Part shown: in pieces, positions 25,597 to 32,980 of the stretch | Layout: each line of letters begins with the position of its first letter | Position numbering within the stretch: position 1 is the first letter of the stretch | Assembly: GCF_014207955.1 (NCBI RefSeq) | Contig: NZ_JACHLK010000004.1 | Coordinates: 186,001 to 250,000 of the forward strand | Direction of reading: 5' to 3' | Source of the DNA: Acidovorax soli | GTDB taxonomy: Bacteria > Pseudomonadota > Gammaproteobacteria > Burkholderiales > Burkholderiaceae_C | Length of the DNA: 64,000 nucleotides | Translations under genes and position numbers: made by a program | The notes under the pieces: generated by a model | The model's database searches: none | Seen by the model: only the letters and a program-made list of their open reading frames with translations | Told to the model about the DNA's origin: nothing

Positions 25597-26164
25597 GGGC
25601 GGCATTGTCCCATGGGCGCCCGGTGCACTCGCCCGGTCGCTCAGGACTTGGCCGGGCCCATGCAGTCCAGGGGGGGGCAATGGCCGGGATACTGGTGGCA
25701 TCCACCCCCTGGGCGGTCATCTTGTCCGGCACCTTGGCCTTGCCGCAGACCCAGGAAATGGGCACCTGCGGGAAATCGGTGACGATGGCCGGGCGCAGGG
25801 TCAGGACCTTGCCCGCGATGGCCTTGTTGGCCTTGTTGCCGTAGACGATGTTCACCGCGCCGCCCACCACGGTGACCTTGGCCACGTTGGTACCCACGAT
25901 GCGGTCCTCGGGCGGCAGGCCGGCGGCGGCATTGTCGGCAGGCATGGCTTTCTTGAGCGCGTAGTGAACCGCTACGGCCTGCTTGACGAATTCCACCATC
26001 TCCCGGCCCTCCTTGACCTGGGTGCGCAGCACCCGGTCCTGGTAGGAGGGCAGGGCCATCAGGGCCAGCACGGCGATGACGGCAACCACCATCATCATCT
26101 CGATCATGGTGAAGCCCTGCAGGCGAAAGCGGGGCAGAAGGAACGTGCGCTGCGGGTGGGTCAT
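25580..26164 (-). CDS. Type IV pilin-like protein, C-terminus frameshifted at a C8 tract
   Basis: The class III leader ends R-L-Q-G|F-T-M-I-E, with Gly17/Phe18 cleavage and Glu22. A hydrophobic helix (VVAVIAVLALMALP) and a pilin body follow, with Cys140 in S-W-V-C-G. As written, the frame continues past a run of eight Cs (25670-25677, coding strand) into an unrelated tail of ~30 residues ending at 25580, 194 aa in all, overlapping the next gene. One more C would give ...P-P-L-D-C-M-G-P-A-K-S and stop at 25641. That is a normal pilin end with the disulfide partner (Cys168) and a terminal Ser174. The change is a genuine frameshift, slippage phase variation, or a sequencing error; the sequence alone cannot decide. 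The divergent neighbour encodes a pilin-type glycosyltransferase. Confidence 0.8.
   Translation of the reverse strand: MTHPQRTFLLPRFRLQGFTMIEMMMVVAVIAVLALMALPSYQDRVLRTQVKEGREMVEFVKQAVAVHYALKKAMPADNAAAGLPPEDRIVGTNVAKVTVVGGAVNIVYGNKANKAIAGKVLTLRPAIVTDFPQVPISWVCGKAKVPDKMTAQGVDATSIPAIAPPWTAWARPSPERPGECTGRPWDNAAHACIV
25670..25677 (-). repeat. Homopolymer tract (8 C on coding strand) inside the pilin gene
   Basis: Eight consecutive G on the plus strand, read as C8 in the pilin gene. A length of 9 restores the family-typical C-terminus. Tracts of this kind are classical sites of slipped-strand mispairing. Confidence 0.9.
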
Positions 26165-26337
26165 GTCGGTGGTGTGGCCGGAGGGGCGCTGCTGGGGAGC
26201 GCCAATAGGGGGAATATAAGGGCTGGCGCCCCCTGGTCCCTGGGGCGGTGTCCCGGGTGGCCGGCGCGCCACGGAGCGGGGCTCTATGATTCGCGGCTTC
26301 CCTTGCCGCACAACCCGCTCCCGCGCCCGCCTTCCCG

Positions 26338-27915
26338 ATGCCGATCGATGCCATTGCCGCACCGCTGACTTTGCTGGCAGTGGCCCTGCCCTTTCTCTTC
26401 TCCATCACCACGCCCCCGTCCACCAATGTCTGGCCGCTGCTGGCCTCGTGGACATGCATGCTGCTGCTGGCGGCGCTGGCCTGGCAACGCGCCCTGCGCT
26501 CGCGCCGCCACCCGGAGCTGTGCGACGGCGGCAGCACCATGGCCAACCGGCTGGCGCTGGGGCTGCTGCTGGCCGCGGTCGTGGGGGGCGTGGTCTGCCT
26601 TGTGCAGTACTTCGGGGGGGATGTGGGCCTGGCGCCCTGGATCAATGCCTCCACCCCGGGCCAGGCGGTGGGCAACCTGCGCCAGCGCAACCAGCAGGCC
26701 ACGCTGGTGGCACTGGGGGCTTGGGCGCTGGCCTGGTCGGTGGCGCAATGGCAGGCCCGTGCGGACGTGAGGGGGCGGCGGCCGCCCCGTGCCGAGAGCC
26801 TGGTCGGCCTGGCTTTCGGCATGGCCTTGACCGTGCTGGCCCTGGCCAGCGCCGCCACCTCCTCGCGCACCGGCGCCGTGCAGTGGCTGGTCATCGTGGT
26901 GCTGCTGCTGTGGTGGCGCCGTTCGCTCGGGCGCATGGCACTTTCCGTGGCGCTCGGCGGGGTCGCGCTCTACATCGCGGCGGCCTGGCTGCTGCCACTG
27001 GCGCTGCAGAGCTTCAGCGGCGTGCAGGCCGAGGGCCTGTTCAACCGCTTCTCGGGCGATTCCCACCAGTGCACCAGCCGCCGCGTGCTCTGGTCCAACG
27101 TGCTCACCCTGATCGCGCAGAAGCCCTGGACGGGCTGGGGCTGGAACGAGCTCGACTACGCGCACTACACCACCCTGTTCCCCGGCGAGCGCTTTTGCGT
27201 GCTGCTGGACAACGCCCACAACCTGCCCCTGCACCTGGCGGTGGAGCTGGGCCTGCCCGCGGCGGTGCTGCTGTGCGGTGCGGCGCTGGCCTTCATCCTG
27301 CGGGCGCGGCCCTGGAGCGAGACCGACCCCGTGCGCCAACTGGCCTGGGGCATCCTGGCCCTCATCGGCGCCCACAGCATGCTGGAGTTTCCGCTCTGGT
27401 ACGGGCCGTTCCAGCTGGCCGCCCTGGGCGCGCTGGCCCTGCTGTGGCCGCGCCGCCGTGTTCTGCGCGCGCCCTCTACGGCAGCGCTGGGGGCGGCGGG
27501 CATCGTGCTGATGGCGGGGGCCTTGTTCCTGGCCTGGGTGGCGCACGACTACCACCGCATCAGCCAGCTCTACCGGGTGCCCGAGAAGCGTGACCCCCTC
27601 TACCGTGACATGGCGCCGGCCACGACGGCACCTTCCCTGCTGTTCCAGGACCAGGTGGACTTCGCCCTCCTGCCCTCCATCGCGCTCACCCCCGCCACGG
27701 CGCAGCAGGTGTTCGACCTGTCCGGCCAACTGCTGCACTACTCGCCCGAACCCCGGGTCATCGAGAGGCGCATCGACAGCGCCGTCATGCTCGGCCGGGA
27801 TGACGAGGCCGCCTACCACCTGCGCCGCTACCGCATTGCCTACCCCAAGGACCATGCGCGCTGGCTGAACAAGGCACCGGCTTCGTCCGCAAGCGCATCA
27901 AAGCCGCAGGAATGA
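26338..27915 (+). CDS. PglL/TfpO-type O-oligosaccharyltransferase (Wzy_C family)
   Basis: 525 residues with about eleven hydrophobic segments. The Wzy_C core is at ~165-340, with the loop signature D-N-A-H-N-L-P-L-H-L-A-V-E-L-G containing the histidine typical of O-antigen ligases and pilin oligosaccharyltransferases. A further soluble-like C-terminal domain (~430-525) is of the kind found in PglL proteins but not in WaaL ligases. The enzyme would transfer lipid-linked glycans to serine or threonine of periplasmic proteins. It is divergent from the pilin gene 173 bp away, the arrangement of a dedicated pilin glycosyltransferase. Its 3' end overlaps the convergent esterase gene by 18 bp. Confidence 0.82.
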   Translation: MPIDAIAAPLTLLAVALPFLFSITTPPSTNVWPLLASWTCMLLLAALAWQRALRSRRHPELCDGGSTMANRLALGLLLAAVVGGVVCLVQYFGGDVGLAPWINASTPGQAVGNLRQRNQQATLVALGAWALAWSVAQWQARADVRGRRPPRAESLVGLAFGMALTVLALASAATSSRTGAVQWLVIVVLLLWWRRSLGRMALSVALGGVALYIAAAWLLPLALQSFSGVQAEGLFNRFSGDSHQCTSRRVLWSNVLTLIAQKPWTGWGWNELDYAHYTTLFPGERFCVLLDNAHNLPLHLAVELGLPAAVLLCGAALAFILRARPWSETDPVRQLAWGILALIGAHSMLEFPLWYGPFQLAALGALALLWPRRRVLRAPSTAALGAAGIVLMAGALFLAWVAHDYHRISQLYRVPEKRDPLYRDMAPATTAPSLLFQDQVDFALLPSIALTPATAQQVFDLSGQLLHYSPEPRVIERRIDSAVMLGRDDEAAYHLRRYRIAYPKDHARWLNKAPASSASASKPQE

Positions 27916-28482
27916 GCCCACCAGGGGCAGGTGCACCTCGAAACCCGTGAGTGCATGGTCGCCGCCTTCGAGCACCTGTTGTTGCGCGGCCGGGTAGCGC
28001 GCCACCATCTCGCGCCAGTCCAGCACCTCGTCGCCCTGGGCGATGATGGCCAGCTCGGGGCCTGCGGGCGGCAGGCCGCGCACATCCAGCGCCTGCAGCT
28101 CGGCGATGTACTCGGGCCGGAAGAAAAAGCGCTCCGCCGGGTCGTGCCAGCTGGTTTGCTCGCCGATGTAGCGCGCCAGGTCGCGCGCCGGGTCGACGGC
28201 GGGGTTGAGCAGCACGCTCGGGCAGGCGAGCTGCTGCGCCACCCAGCTGGCATAGAAGCCGCCCAGCGAGGAGCCCACCACCGCACTCGTGGCCCGGGGC
28301 CAGTCTGCCACCGTGCTGGCCACCAGGGCCATGGCCTCGCGGGGCGAGGGGGGCAGCTGCGGGCACCAGAAATGCACGCCGGGGTGCTCGGCCGCCACAT
28401 GGGCGGCCATCTGCCGCGCCTTGGCCGACTGGGGGGAAGAGCGGAAACCGTGCAGGTACAGGAGGTGGGTGGTGCGGTTCAT
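27898..28482 (-). CDS. YqiA-like alpha/beta-hydrolase esterase
   Basis: 194 residues starting MNRTTHLLYLHGFRSSPQS, where H-G-F-x-S-S-P is the oxyanion region typical of YqiA/YcfP proteins. The nucleophile is the second serine of G-S-S-L-G-G. The acid is probably Asp in Q-G-D-E-V-L-D and the base His in G-G-D-H-A-L. A complete triad is therefore present on a small cytoplasmic hydrolase. Family members hydrolyse short acyl esters in vitro; the physiological substrate is unknown. In enterobacteria the homologue is near parE, which is not the case here. Confidence 0.88.
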   Translation of the reverse strand: MNRTTHLLYLHGFRSSPQSAKARQMAAHVAAEHPGVHFWCPQLPPSPREAMALVASTVADWPRATSAVVGSSLGGFYASWVAQQLACPSVLLNPAVDPARDLARYIGEQTSWHDPAERFFFRPEYIAELQALDVRGLPPAGPELAIIAQGDEVLDWREMVARYPAAQQQVLEGGDHALTGFEVHLPLVGSFLRL

Positions 28483-28536
28483 GGAAACGGCGGCCAGGAA
28501 AGGCGTAACAGGGGTGGGGGCAGGGGAATCACTGCC

Positions 28537-28563
28537 TTGACAGGCCTTGCGCAGGCATAAGAT
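28537..28563 (+). promoter_or_regulatory. Putative sigma-70 promoter for the HDOD gene
   Basis: TTGACA (28537-28542) and TAAGAT (28558-28563) are separated by 15 bp, slightly short, 56 bp before the HDOD protein start at 28619. The perfect -35 box stands out in this GC-rich region. Confidence 0.45.
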
Positions 28564-28618
28564 GTTGCAAAGTGTATGTTGCAGCCTGCGGCACCGCACC
28601 GCCCTGATTCGCCCGACC

Positions 28619-30979
28619 ATGACCGATTTTGCCCCGCCTTCCCCCGCGCGCCGCTCTGCCTGGGTGGTCGGAGACCGGGTGCCCCCACCCCAGGGGCGGT
28701 TCGAGCTGCAGCAGGCGCTGGTGGCCAACGGGCTTTTCACCCAATGGCGGGCGCTGGACCGGCGCGGCAAGCGCCCGGTCACCCTGCGGCAGTGGGCGGT
28801 GGCACCGCCGCATGCGGCGGCGGCACTCGAGCGCTGGCTGCAGGCCGCCGAGCAGGCCACCCGGCTGAGCCATGCCTTCCTCGTGCCGGTGCTGGAGGTC
28901 GACGTCCTCGCGCGCCAGCCCTACATCGTGCACGAGCCGGCGCCGGGCCCGACGCTGGCCGAGCACCTGGCGCGCCAGGGCCGCTGCACGCCGCACGATG
29001 CCGTGGCGCTGCTGGTGGATGTGCTCGATGCGCTGGAGGCCGTGCTCGGGGCCGGCCTGGTGCATGGCCGGGTGGACCTGGAGCACATCGCCATGGATCC
29101 GCAGCGCCACGCCCGCTTGCTGGGCCTGGGCTGGCATGCCCCGGCGTTCGGGGACGGGGACGCCGAGGCCAGTGCGGCCGACGACCTGCGCTCGGCCGCC
29201 CAGGTGCTGGTGCATCTGCTCACCGGCAGCCCCTGGGTCGGGGCTGCCGAGGCGGGGCGCGCCCTGCCTGCGGTGCTCGTGGGCGCCCTGGACGAGGGCT
29301 TGCGCGCCCTGCTGCAGCGCGCCCTGGGCCAGGACGGCGCGACCCCGTTCTCCGGCGCGACCGAGCTGCGCGATGCCCTGCGCGCCTGGGCGGCGCCCGT
29401 GAGCGCGCCGACGGCTGCCAGCAATGCCACGCTCGACTTCCTGCTGCGGCGCATGCGCCACAAGAGCGATTTTCCGGCCCTGTCCGACTCGGTGACGCGC
29501 ATCCAGCGCGTGGCGCATTCCGAGGACGACAGCATCAGCGACCTCACGCACGAGATCCTCAAGGACGTGGCGCTGACCCACAAGCTGCTGCGCCTGGTCA
29601 ACAGCGTGCACTACGCCCATGCTGGGCGCGGCACCATCAGCACGGTGTCGCGCGCGGTCAGCCTGGTGGGCTTCAATGCCGTGCGCAACATGGCCCTGAG
29701 CCTGGTGCTGCTCGACCACATGCAGGACAAGGCCCATGCCGAGCAGATGCGCGAGGAGTTCCTGCGCTCCATGATGGCCGGCTCGGTGGCGGCCGAGCTG
29801 TGCGGGCCCGGGCAGGGCGCCGAGGAGGCCTTCATCGGCGCCATGTTCCAGAACCTGGGGCGCATGCTGTGCAGCTTCTACTTCCCCGAAGAGGCCGAGC
29901 AGGTGCGCCACCTGGTGGCCGCAGGCCGGCTCGAGGGCGGGGAGGAGGCCGCCGCCATGCAGGTGCTGGGCCTGGGTTTCGAGGACCTGGGCACCGGCGT
30001 GGCCCGTGTCTGGGGCCTGCCCGAGAGCCTGCAGCGCTGCATGCGCAAGCCCCTGGGTTCGCCCACGGCGCGCCCGCCCGAGCAGGGCCCGGAGCGCCTG
30101 CGCTGGGTGGCGCTGGCCGCCAACGAGGTGGCCGACATGCTGCTGCACAGCGAGCCGGCCCGGCTCGAAGAGCGCCTGCAGGGCGTGGGCACCCGCTACA
30201 GCCGCACCCTGGCCCTGGCGCCCGCGGCCATTGGCGAGGCCACGCTGCGCGCGCGCCACAAGCTGGTGTCGCTGGCCGAAACCCTGGAGCTGCGGGTGCC
30301 GCCCGGCACGCCCGCCGCCCGTCTGCTGCAACTGCCCCGGGCGACGGAGGAGGGGGCGGCCGCCGTGCCGGACGACGCGCTGGCGCCCCATGAGCTGGGC
30401 GCGGGGGAGGCGCCGCCGCTGCCGGCGGTGCTGGCTTCGCAAGCCGGTGGCAGTGTCTCCGTGGCCCAGGTCAACGAGGTGCTGGCGGCGGGGGTGCAGG
30501 ATGTCACCAACGCCATGGTGGACACCTTTGCGCTCAACGATGTGCTGCGCATGATCCTGGAGACCATGTTCCGGGCGCTGGGGTTCCGGCGCATGGTGTT
30601 CTGCCTGCGCGATGCCCGTACCGAGACGCTGGTGGGCCGCTTCGGCCTGGGCGAGGGCAGCGAGGCCGCCGTGCGCGCGATGCGGGTGCCCCTGAAGGTG
30701 CCCGGCGACCTGTTCGCCGCCGTCTGCCTGCGCGCGGCCGACACGCTGATCAACGATGCCACCGACCCGCGCATGCAGGCGCGCCTGCCCGAGTGGTACC
30801 GCGACGGGCTCAACGCCCCGTCCTTTCTGCTGCTGCCTCTGCAGATCAAGGGCCAGACCTTTGCGCTGATCTATGCCGACCAGTCGGTGGCCGGTGGCAT
30901 CGTGGTGGACGACAAGGCCCTGGGCCTGCTGCGAACTCTGCGCAACCAGGCCGTGATGGCCTTCCGCCAGGCGGGTTGA
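28619..30979 (+). CDS. Pseudokinase-HDOD-GAF signalling protein
   Basis: 786 residues. Residues ~30-255 follow the outline of a Ser/Thr protein kinase but have lost its chemistry: the catalytic loop reads L-V-H-G-R-V-D-L-E-H-I instead of HRDLKxxN, and the DFG position reads L-G-L. Residues ~275-470 are an HDOD domain (KLLRLVNSVHYAHAG, AVSLVGFNAVRNMAL), a non-catalytic relative of HD phosphohydrolases common in signalling. Residues ~640-780 are GAF-like. No membrane segment was seen. HDOD proteins often act on flagellar, c-di-GMP or stress pathways, but no partner is adjacent; rodA follows 47 bp later and is probably unrelated. The kinase-fold call rests on pattern resemblance and is the least certain part. 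Confidence 0.8.
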   Translation: MTDFAPPSPARRSAWVVGDRVPPPQGRFELQQALVANGLFTQWRALDRRGKRPVTLRQWAVAPPHAAAALERWLQAAEQATRLSHAFLVPVLEVDVLARQPYIVHEPAPGPTLAEHLARQGRCTPHDAVALLVDVLDALEAVLGAGLVHGRVDLEHIAMDPQRHARLLGLGWHAPAFGDGDAEASAADDLRSAAQVLVHLLTGSPWVGAAEAGRALPAVLVGALDEGLRALLQRALGQDGATPFSGATELRDALRAWAAPVSAPTAASNATLDFLLRRMRHKSDFPALSDSVTRIQRVAHSEDDSISDLTHEILKDVALTHKLLRLVNSVHYAHAGRGTISTVSRAVSLVGFNAVRNMALSLVLLDHMQDKAHAEQMREEFLRSMMAGSVAAELCGPGQGAEEAFIGAMFQNLGRMLCSFYFPEEAEQVRHLVAAGRLEGGEEAAAMQVLGLGFEDLGTGVARVWGLPESLQRCMRKPLGSPTARPPEQGPERLRWVALAANEVADMLLHSEPARLEERLQGVGTRYSRTLALAPAAIGEATLRARHKLVSLAETLELRVPPGTPAARLLQLPRATEEGAAAVPDDALAPHELGAGEAPPLPAVLASQAGGSVSVAQVNEVLAAGVQDVTNAMVDTFALNDVLRMILETMFRALGFRRMVFCLRDARTETLVGRFGLGEGSEAAVRAMRVPLKVPGDLFAAVCLRAADTLINDATDPRMQARLPEWYRDGLNAPSFLLLPLQIKGQTFALIYADQSVAGGIVVDDKALGLLRTLRNQAVMAFRQAG

Positions 30980-31026
30980 GGTGCTTTTGCCGGCGGCCAT
31001 GGCGGCCGGCCCCCGATAATCGGGGG

Positions 31027-32208
31027 ATGGCCGCCGTTTTTGACAAGCCCTCCTTTGCCCAGCGCTTTCTCCCCCTGTTCCGGGGTTTCGACCTGCCGCT
31101 GGTGCTGATCATTCTGCTGCTCGCCAGTGCGGGCCTGCTGGCCATGTATTCCTCGGGCTATGACCATGGCACGCGCTTCATGGACCATGGGCGCAACATG
31201 CTGATCGCCTGTGCCATCCTGTTCGTGGTGGCCCAGGTGCCGCCCCAGAAGATCATGGTGTTTGCCGTGCCGCTGTACGCCGCGGGGGTGGCGTTGCTGA
31301 TCGCGGTGGCGCTGTTCGGCATCACCAAGAAGGGCGCGCAGCGCTGGGTGAACCTGGGCATCGTCATCCAGCCCAGCGAAATCCTCAAGATCGCCATGCC
31401 GCTGATGCTGGCCTGGTGGTTCCAGAAGCGCGAGGGCACGCTGCGGCCGCTCGATTTCGCGGCGGCCGGGCTGCTGCTGGCGATTCCGGTGGGCCTGATC
31501 ATGAAGCAGCCCGACCTGGGCACCTCGCTGCTGGTGCTGGCGGCCGGCCTGTCGGTGATCTTCTTTGCCGGCCTGCCCTGGAAGCTGGTGCTGCCGCCGG
31601 TGCTGATCGGTGGCATCGGCATCGCCATCCTGGTGGTCATGGGCGATCCCTGGTGCGCGGACGGGGTGCGCTGGCCGGTGCTGCACGACTACCAGCAGCA
31701 GCGCATCTGCACCCTGCTGGACCCCACACGCGACCCGCTGGGCAAGGGCTTTCACATCATCCAGGGCATGATCGCCATCGGCTCGGGCGGCATGTTCGGC
31801 AAGGGCTTCATGGCCGGCACCCAGACCCACCTGGAGTTCATTCCCGAGCGCACCACCGACTTCATCTTCGCCGCCTATTCCGAGGAGTTCGGCCTCGCGG
31901 GCAACCTGTTCCTGATCACCTGCTTCCTGCTGCTGGTCTGGCGCGGGCTGGCCATCGCCGTGGGCGCCACCAGCCTGTTCGGGCGCCTGATGGCGGGCGC
32001 CGTGTCCATGATCTTCTTCACCTATGCCTTCGTGAACATGGGCATGGTCAGCGGCATCCTCCCCGTGGTGGGGGTGCCGCTGCCCTTCGTCAGCTATGGC
32101 GGCACGGCCATGGTCACGCTGGGGCTGGCGCTGGGCATCCTGATGTCCGTTGCCCGCGCCCAGAGGGCCGACCCCAAGGATGCGCCGCCGGCCCTGCAGG
32201 CCGGCTGA
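31027..32208 (+). CDS. rodA: Rod shape-determining SEDS glycosyltransferase RodA
   Basis: 393 residues with about ten membrane segments, the usual RodA length. SEDS signatures are visible: KKGAQRWVNLG, Q-P-S-E-I-L-K, K-Q-P-D-L-G-T-S, the E-R-T-T-D-F-I-F-A-A-Y-S-E-E-F-G loop, and the C-terminal PLPFVSYGGTAM. RodA polymerises lipid II for side-wall growth with PBP2. mrdA and mreBCD are not in the window, so the gene is separated from the usual cluster end or is its last member. ATG 31027 lies 47 bp after the HDOD gene. A copy of the intergenic repeat begins 9 bp after its stop. Confidence 0.94.
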   Translation: MAAVFDKPSFAQRFLPLFRGFDLPLVLIILLLASAGLLAMYSSGYDHGTRFMDHGRNMLIACAILFVVAQVPPQKIMVFAVPLYAAGVALLIAVALFGITKKGAQRWVNLGIVIQPSEILKIAMPLMLAWWFQKREGTLRPLDFAAAGLLLAIPVGLIMKQPDLGTSLLVLAAGLSVIFFAGLPWKLVLPPVLIGGIGIAILVVMGDPWCADGVRWPVLHDYQQQRICTLLDPTRDPLGKGFHIIQGMIAIGSGGMFGKGFMAGTQTHLEFIPERTTDFIFAAYSEEFGLAGNLFLITCFLLLVWRGLAIAVGATSLFGRLMAGAVSMIFFTYAFVNMGMVSGILPVVGVPLPFVSYGGTAMVTLGLALGILMSVARAQRADPKDAPPALQAG

Positions 32209-32576
32209 AATGAATCACCCCCTGAGGCGCTTTGCGCCTTCACCCCTCTCTCATATTGCTTCGCAATCTGGGAGGGGGACGCCCCCAGCGCGGCGGGGCG
32301 GTCCTTGCGCGGGGGCACTGGCTTGGGCCGCGCCAGTTGCATGCGTCGCGGGTGGCGCGCAGCGAGATGAATAACTGATACGGCTTCGCCTCCAACCGTC
32401 CAACGTCGCCGGTTCGCCTTGCGGTGCTACAGCACTGTCTGCGGCTCCCGCCTGGCTACGATCCCAAGCAAATCCGTATGAGGCGATGAATCGGGGATGG
32501 GGCCATTGTCATGGCGGGCGCTTGGGGTTACAAATGCCGTTCACCGGCTTTTCGACCATCCCAGGGAGGTGCTTCC
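32209..32576 (+). other. 368-bp gap after rodA: repeat copy 2 and unassigned sequence
   Basis: The first third is the dispersed repeat (32218-32339). The remaining ~235 bp up to yegP shows no gene of convincing composition. A promoter for yegP is expected here but no clear box pair could be fixed. Confidence 0.5.
32218..32339 (+). repeat. Dispersed intergenic repeat, copy 2
   Basis: Starts 9 bp after the rodA stop. The head is varied (GAGGCGCTTTGCGCC). The centre GGGGGACGCCCCCAGCGC and tail GCGCGGGGGCACTGGCTT are shared with the other copies. An internal dyad GATTGC/GCAATC-type element replaces the GACTCG dyad of copy 1, so paired bases have co-varied. Confidence 0.85.
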
Positions 32577-32912
32577 ATGGCGTCCAAGTTCGAGCTCAAG
32601 AAGTCCAGGAACGACAAGTTCGTCTTCAACCTGCTGGCCGCCAATGGCCAGGTGATCCTCACCAGCGAGTTGTACGAATCCCGCGCCAGCGCCCTGAGCG
32701 GCATCGAATCCGTGCGCAAGAACGCATCCGATGACGGCCGCTATGGCCGCCTGTGCGCCAAGGACGGCTCGCCCTACTTCACCCTCAAGGCCGGCAACGG
32801 CCAGGTCATCGGCCAGAGCCAGCGCTATTCGGGCGAGAAGGCGCGCGAGGCGGGGATCGAGTCGGTCAAGGCCAATGCCCCGGGGGCCGTGGCCGACGAT
32901 CAGAGCGCTTGA
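32577..32912 (+). CDS. yegP: YegP-family protein with two DUF1508 repeats
   Basis: 111 residues from ATG 32577, preceded by GGAGG. Two tandem ~48-residue repeats are visible: F-V-F-N-L-L-A-A-N-G-Q-V-I-L-T-S-E-L-Y and Y-F-T-L-K-A-G-N-G-Q-V-I-G-Q-S-Q-R-Y, each followed by a helix with G-I-E-S-V. Such proteins are small, cytoplasmic and stable, and their role is not established. The gene is monocistronic between repeat copy 2 and tldD. Confidence 0.9.
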   Translation: MASKFELKKSRNDKFVFNLLAANGQVILTSELYESRASALSGIESVRKNASDDGRYGRLCAKDGSPYFTLKAGNGQVIGQSQRYSGEKAREAGIESVKANAPGAVADDQSA

Positions 32913-32980
32913 ACCGCGCCGTGCGGGGGGCGGGTGCCCCTGTGCCGCACGGGGCATGCATGCGCGCCTAAAATGGCCGC

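Noticed and set aside
25580-25643. Treating the extended pilin tail as a genuine C-terminal domain
   Set aside because: The tail has no pilin-like features, overlaps the next gene start, and disappears if one C is added to the tract, while the alternative end matches known pilins.
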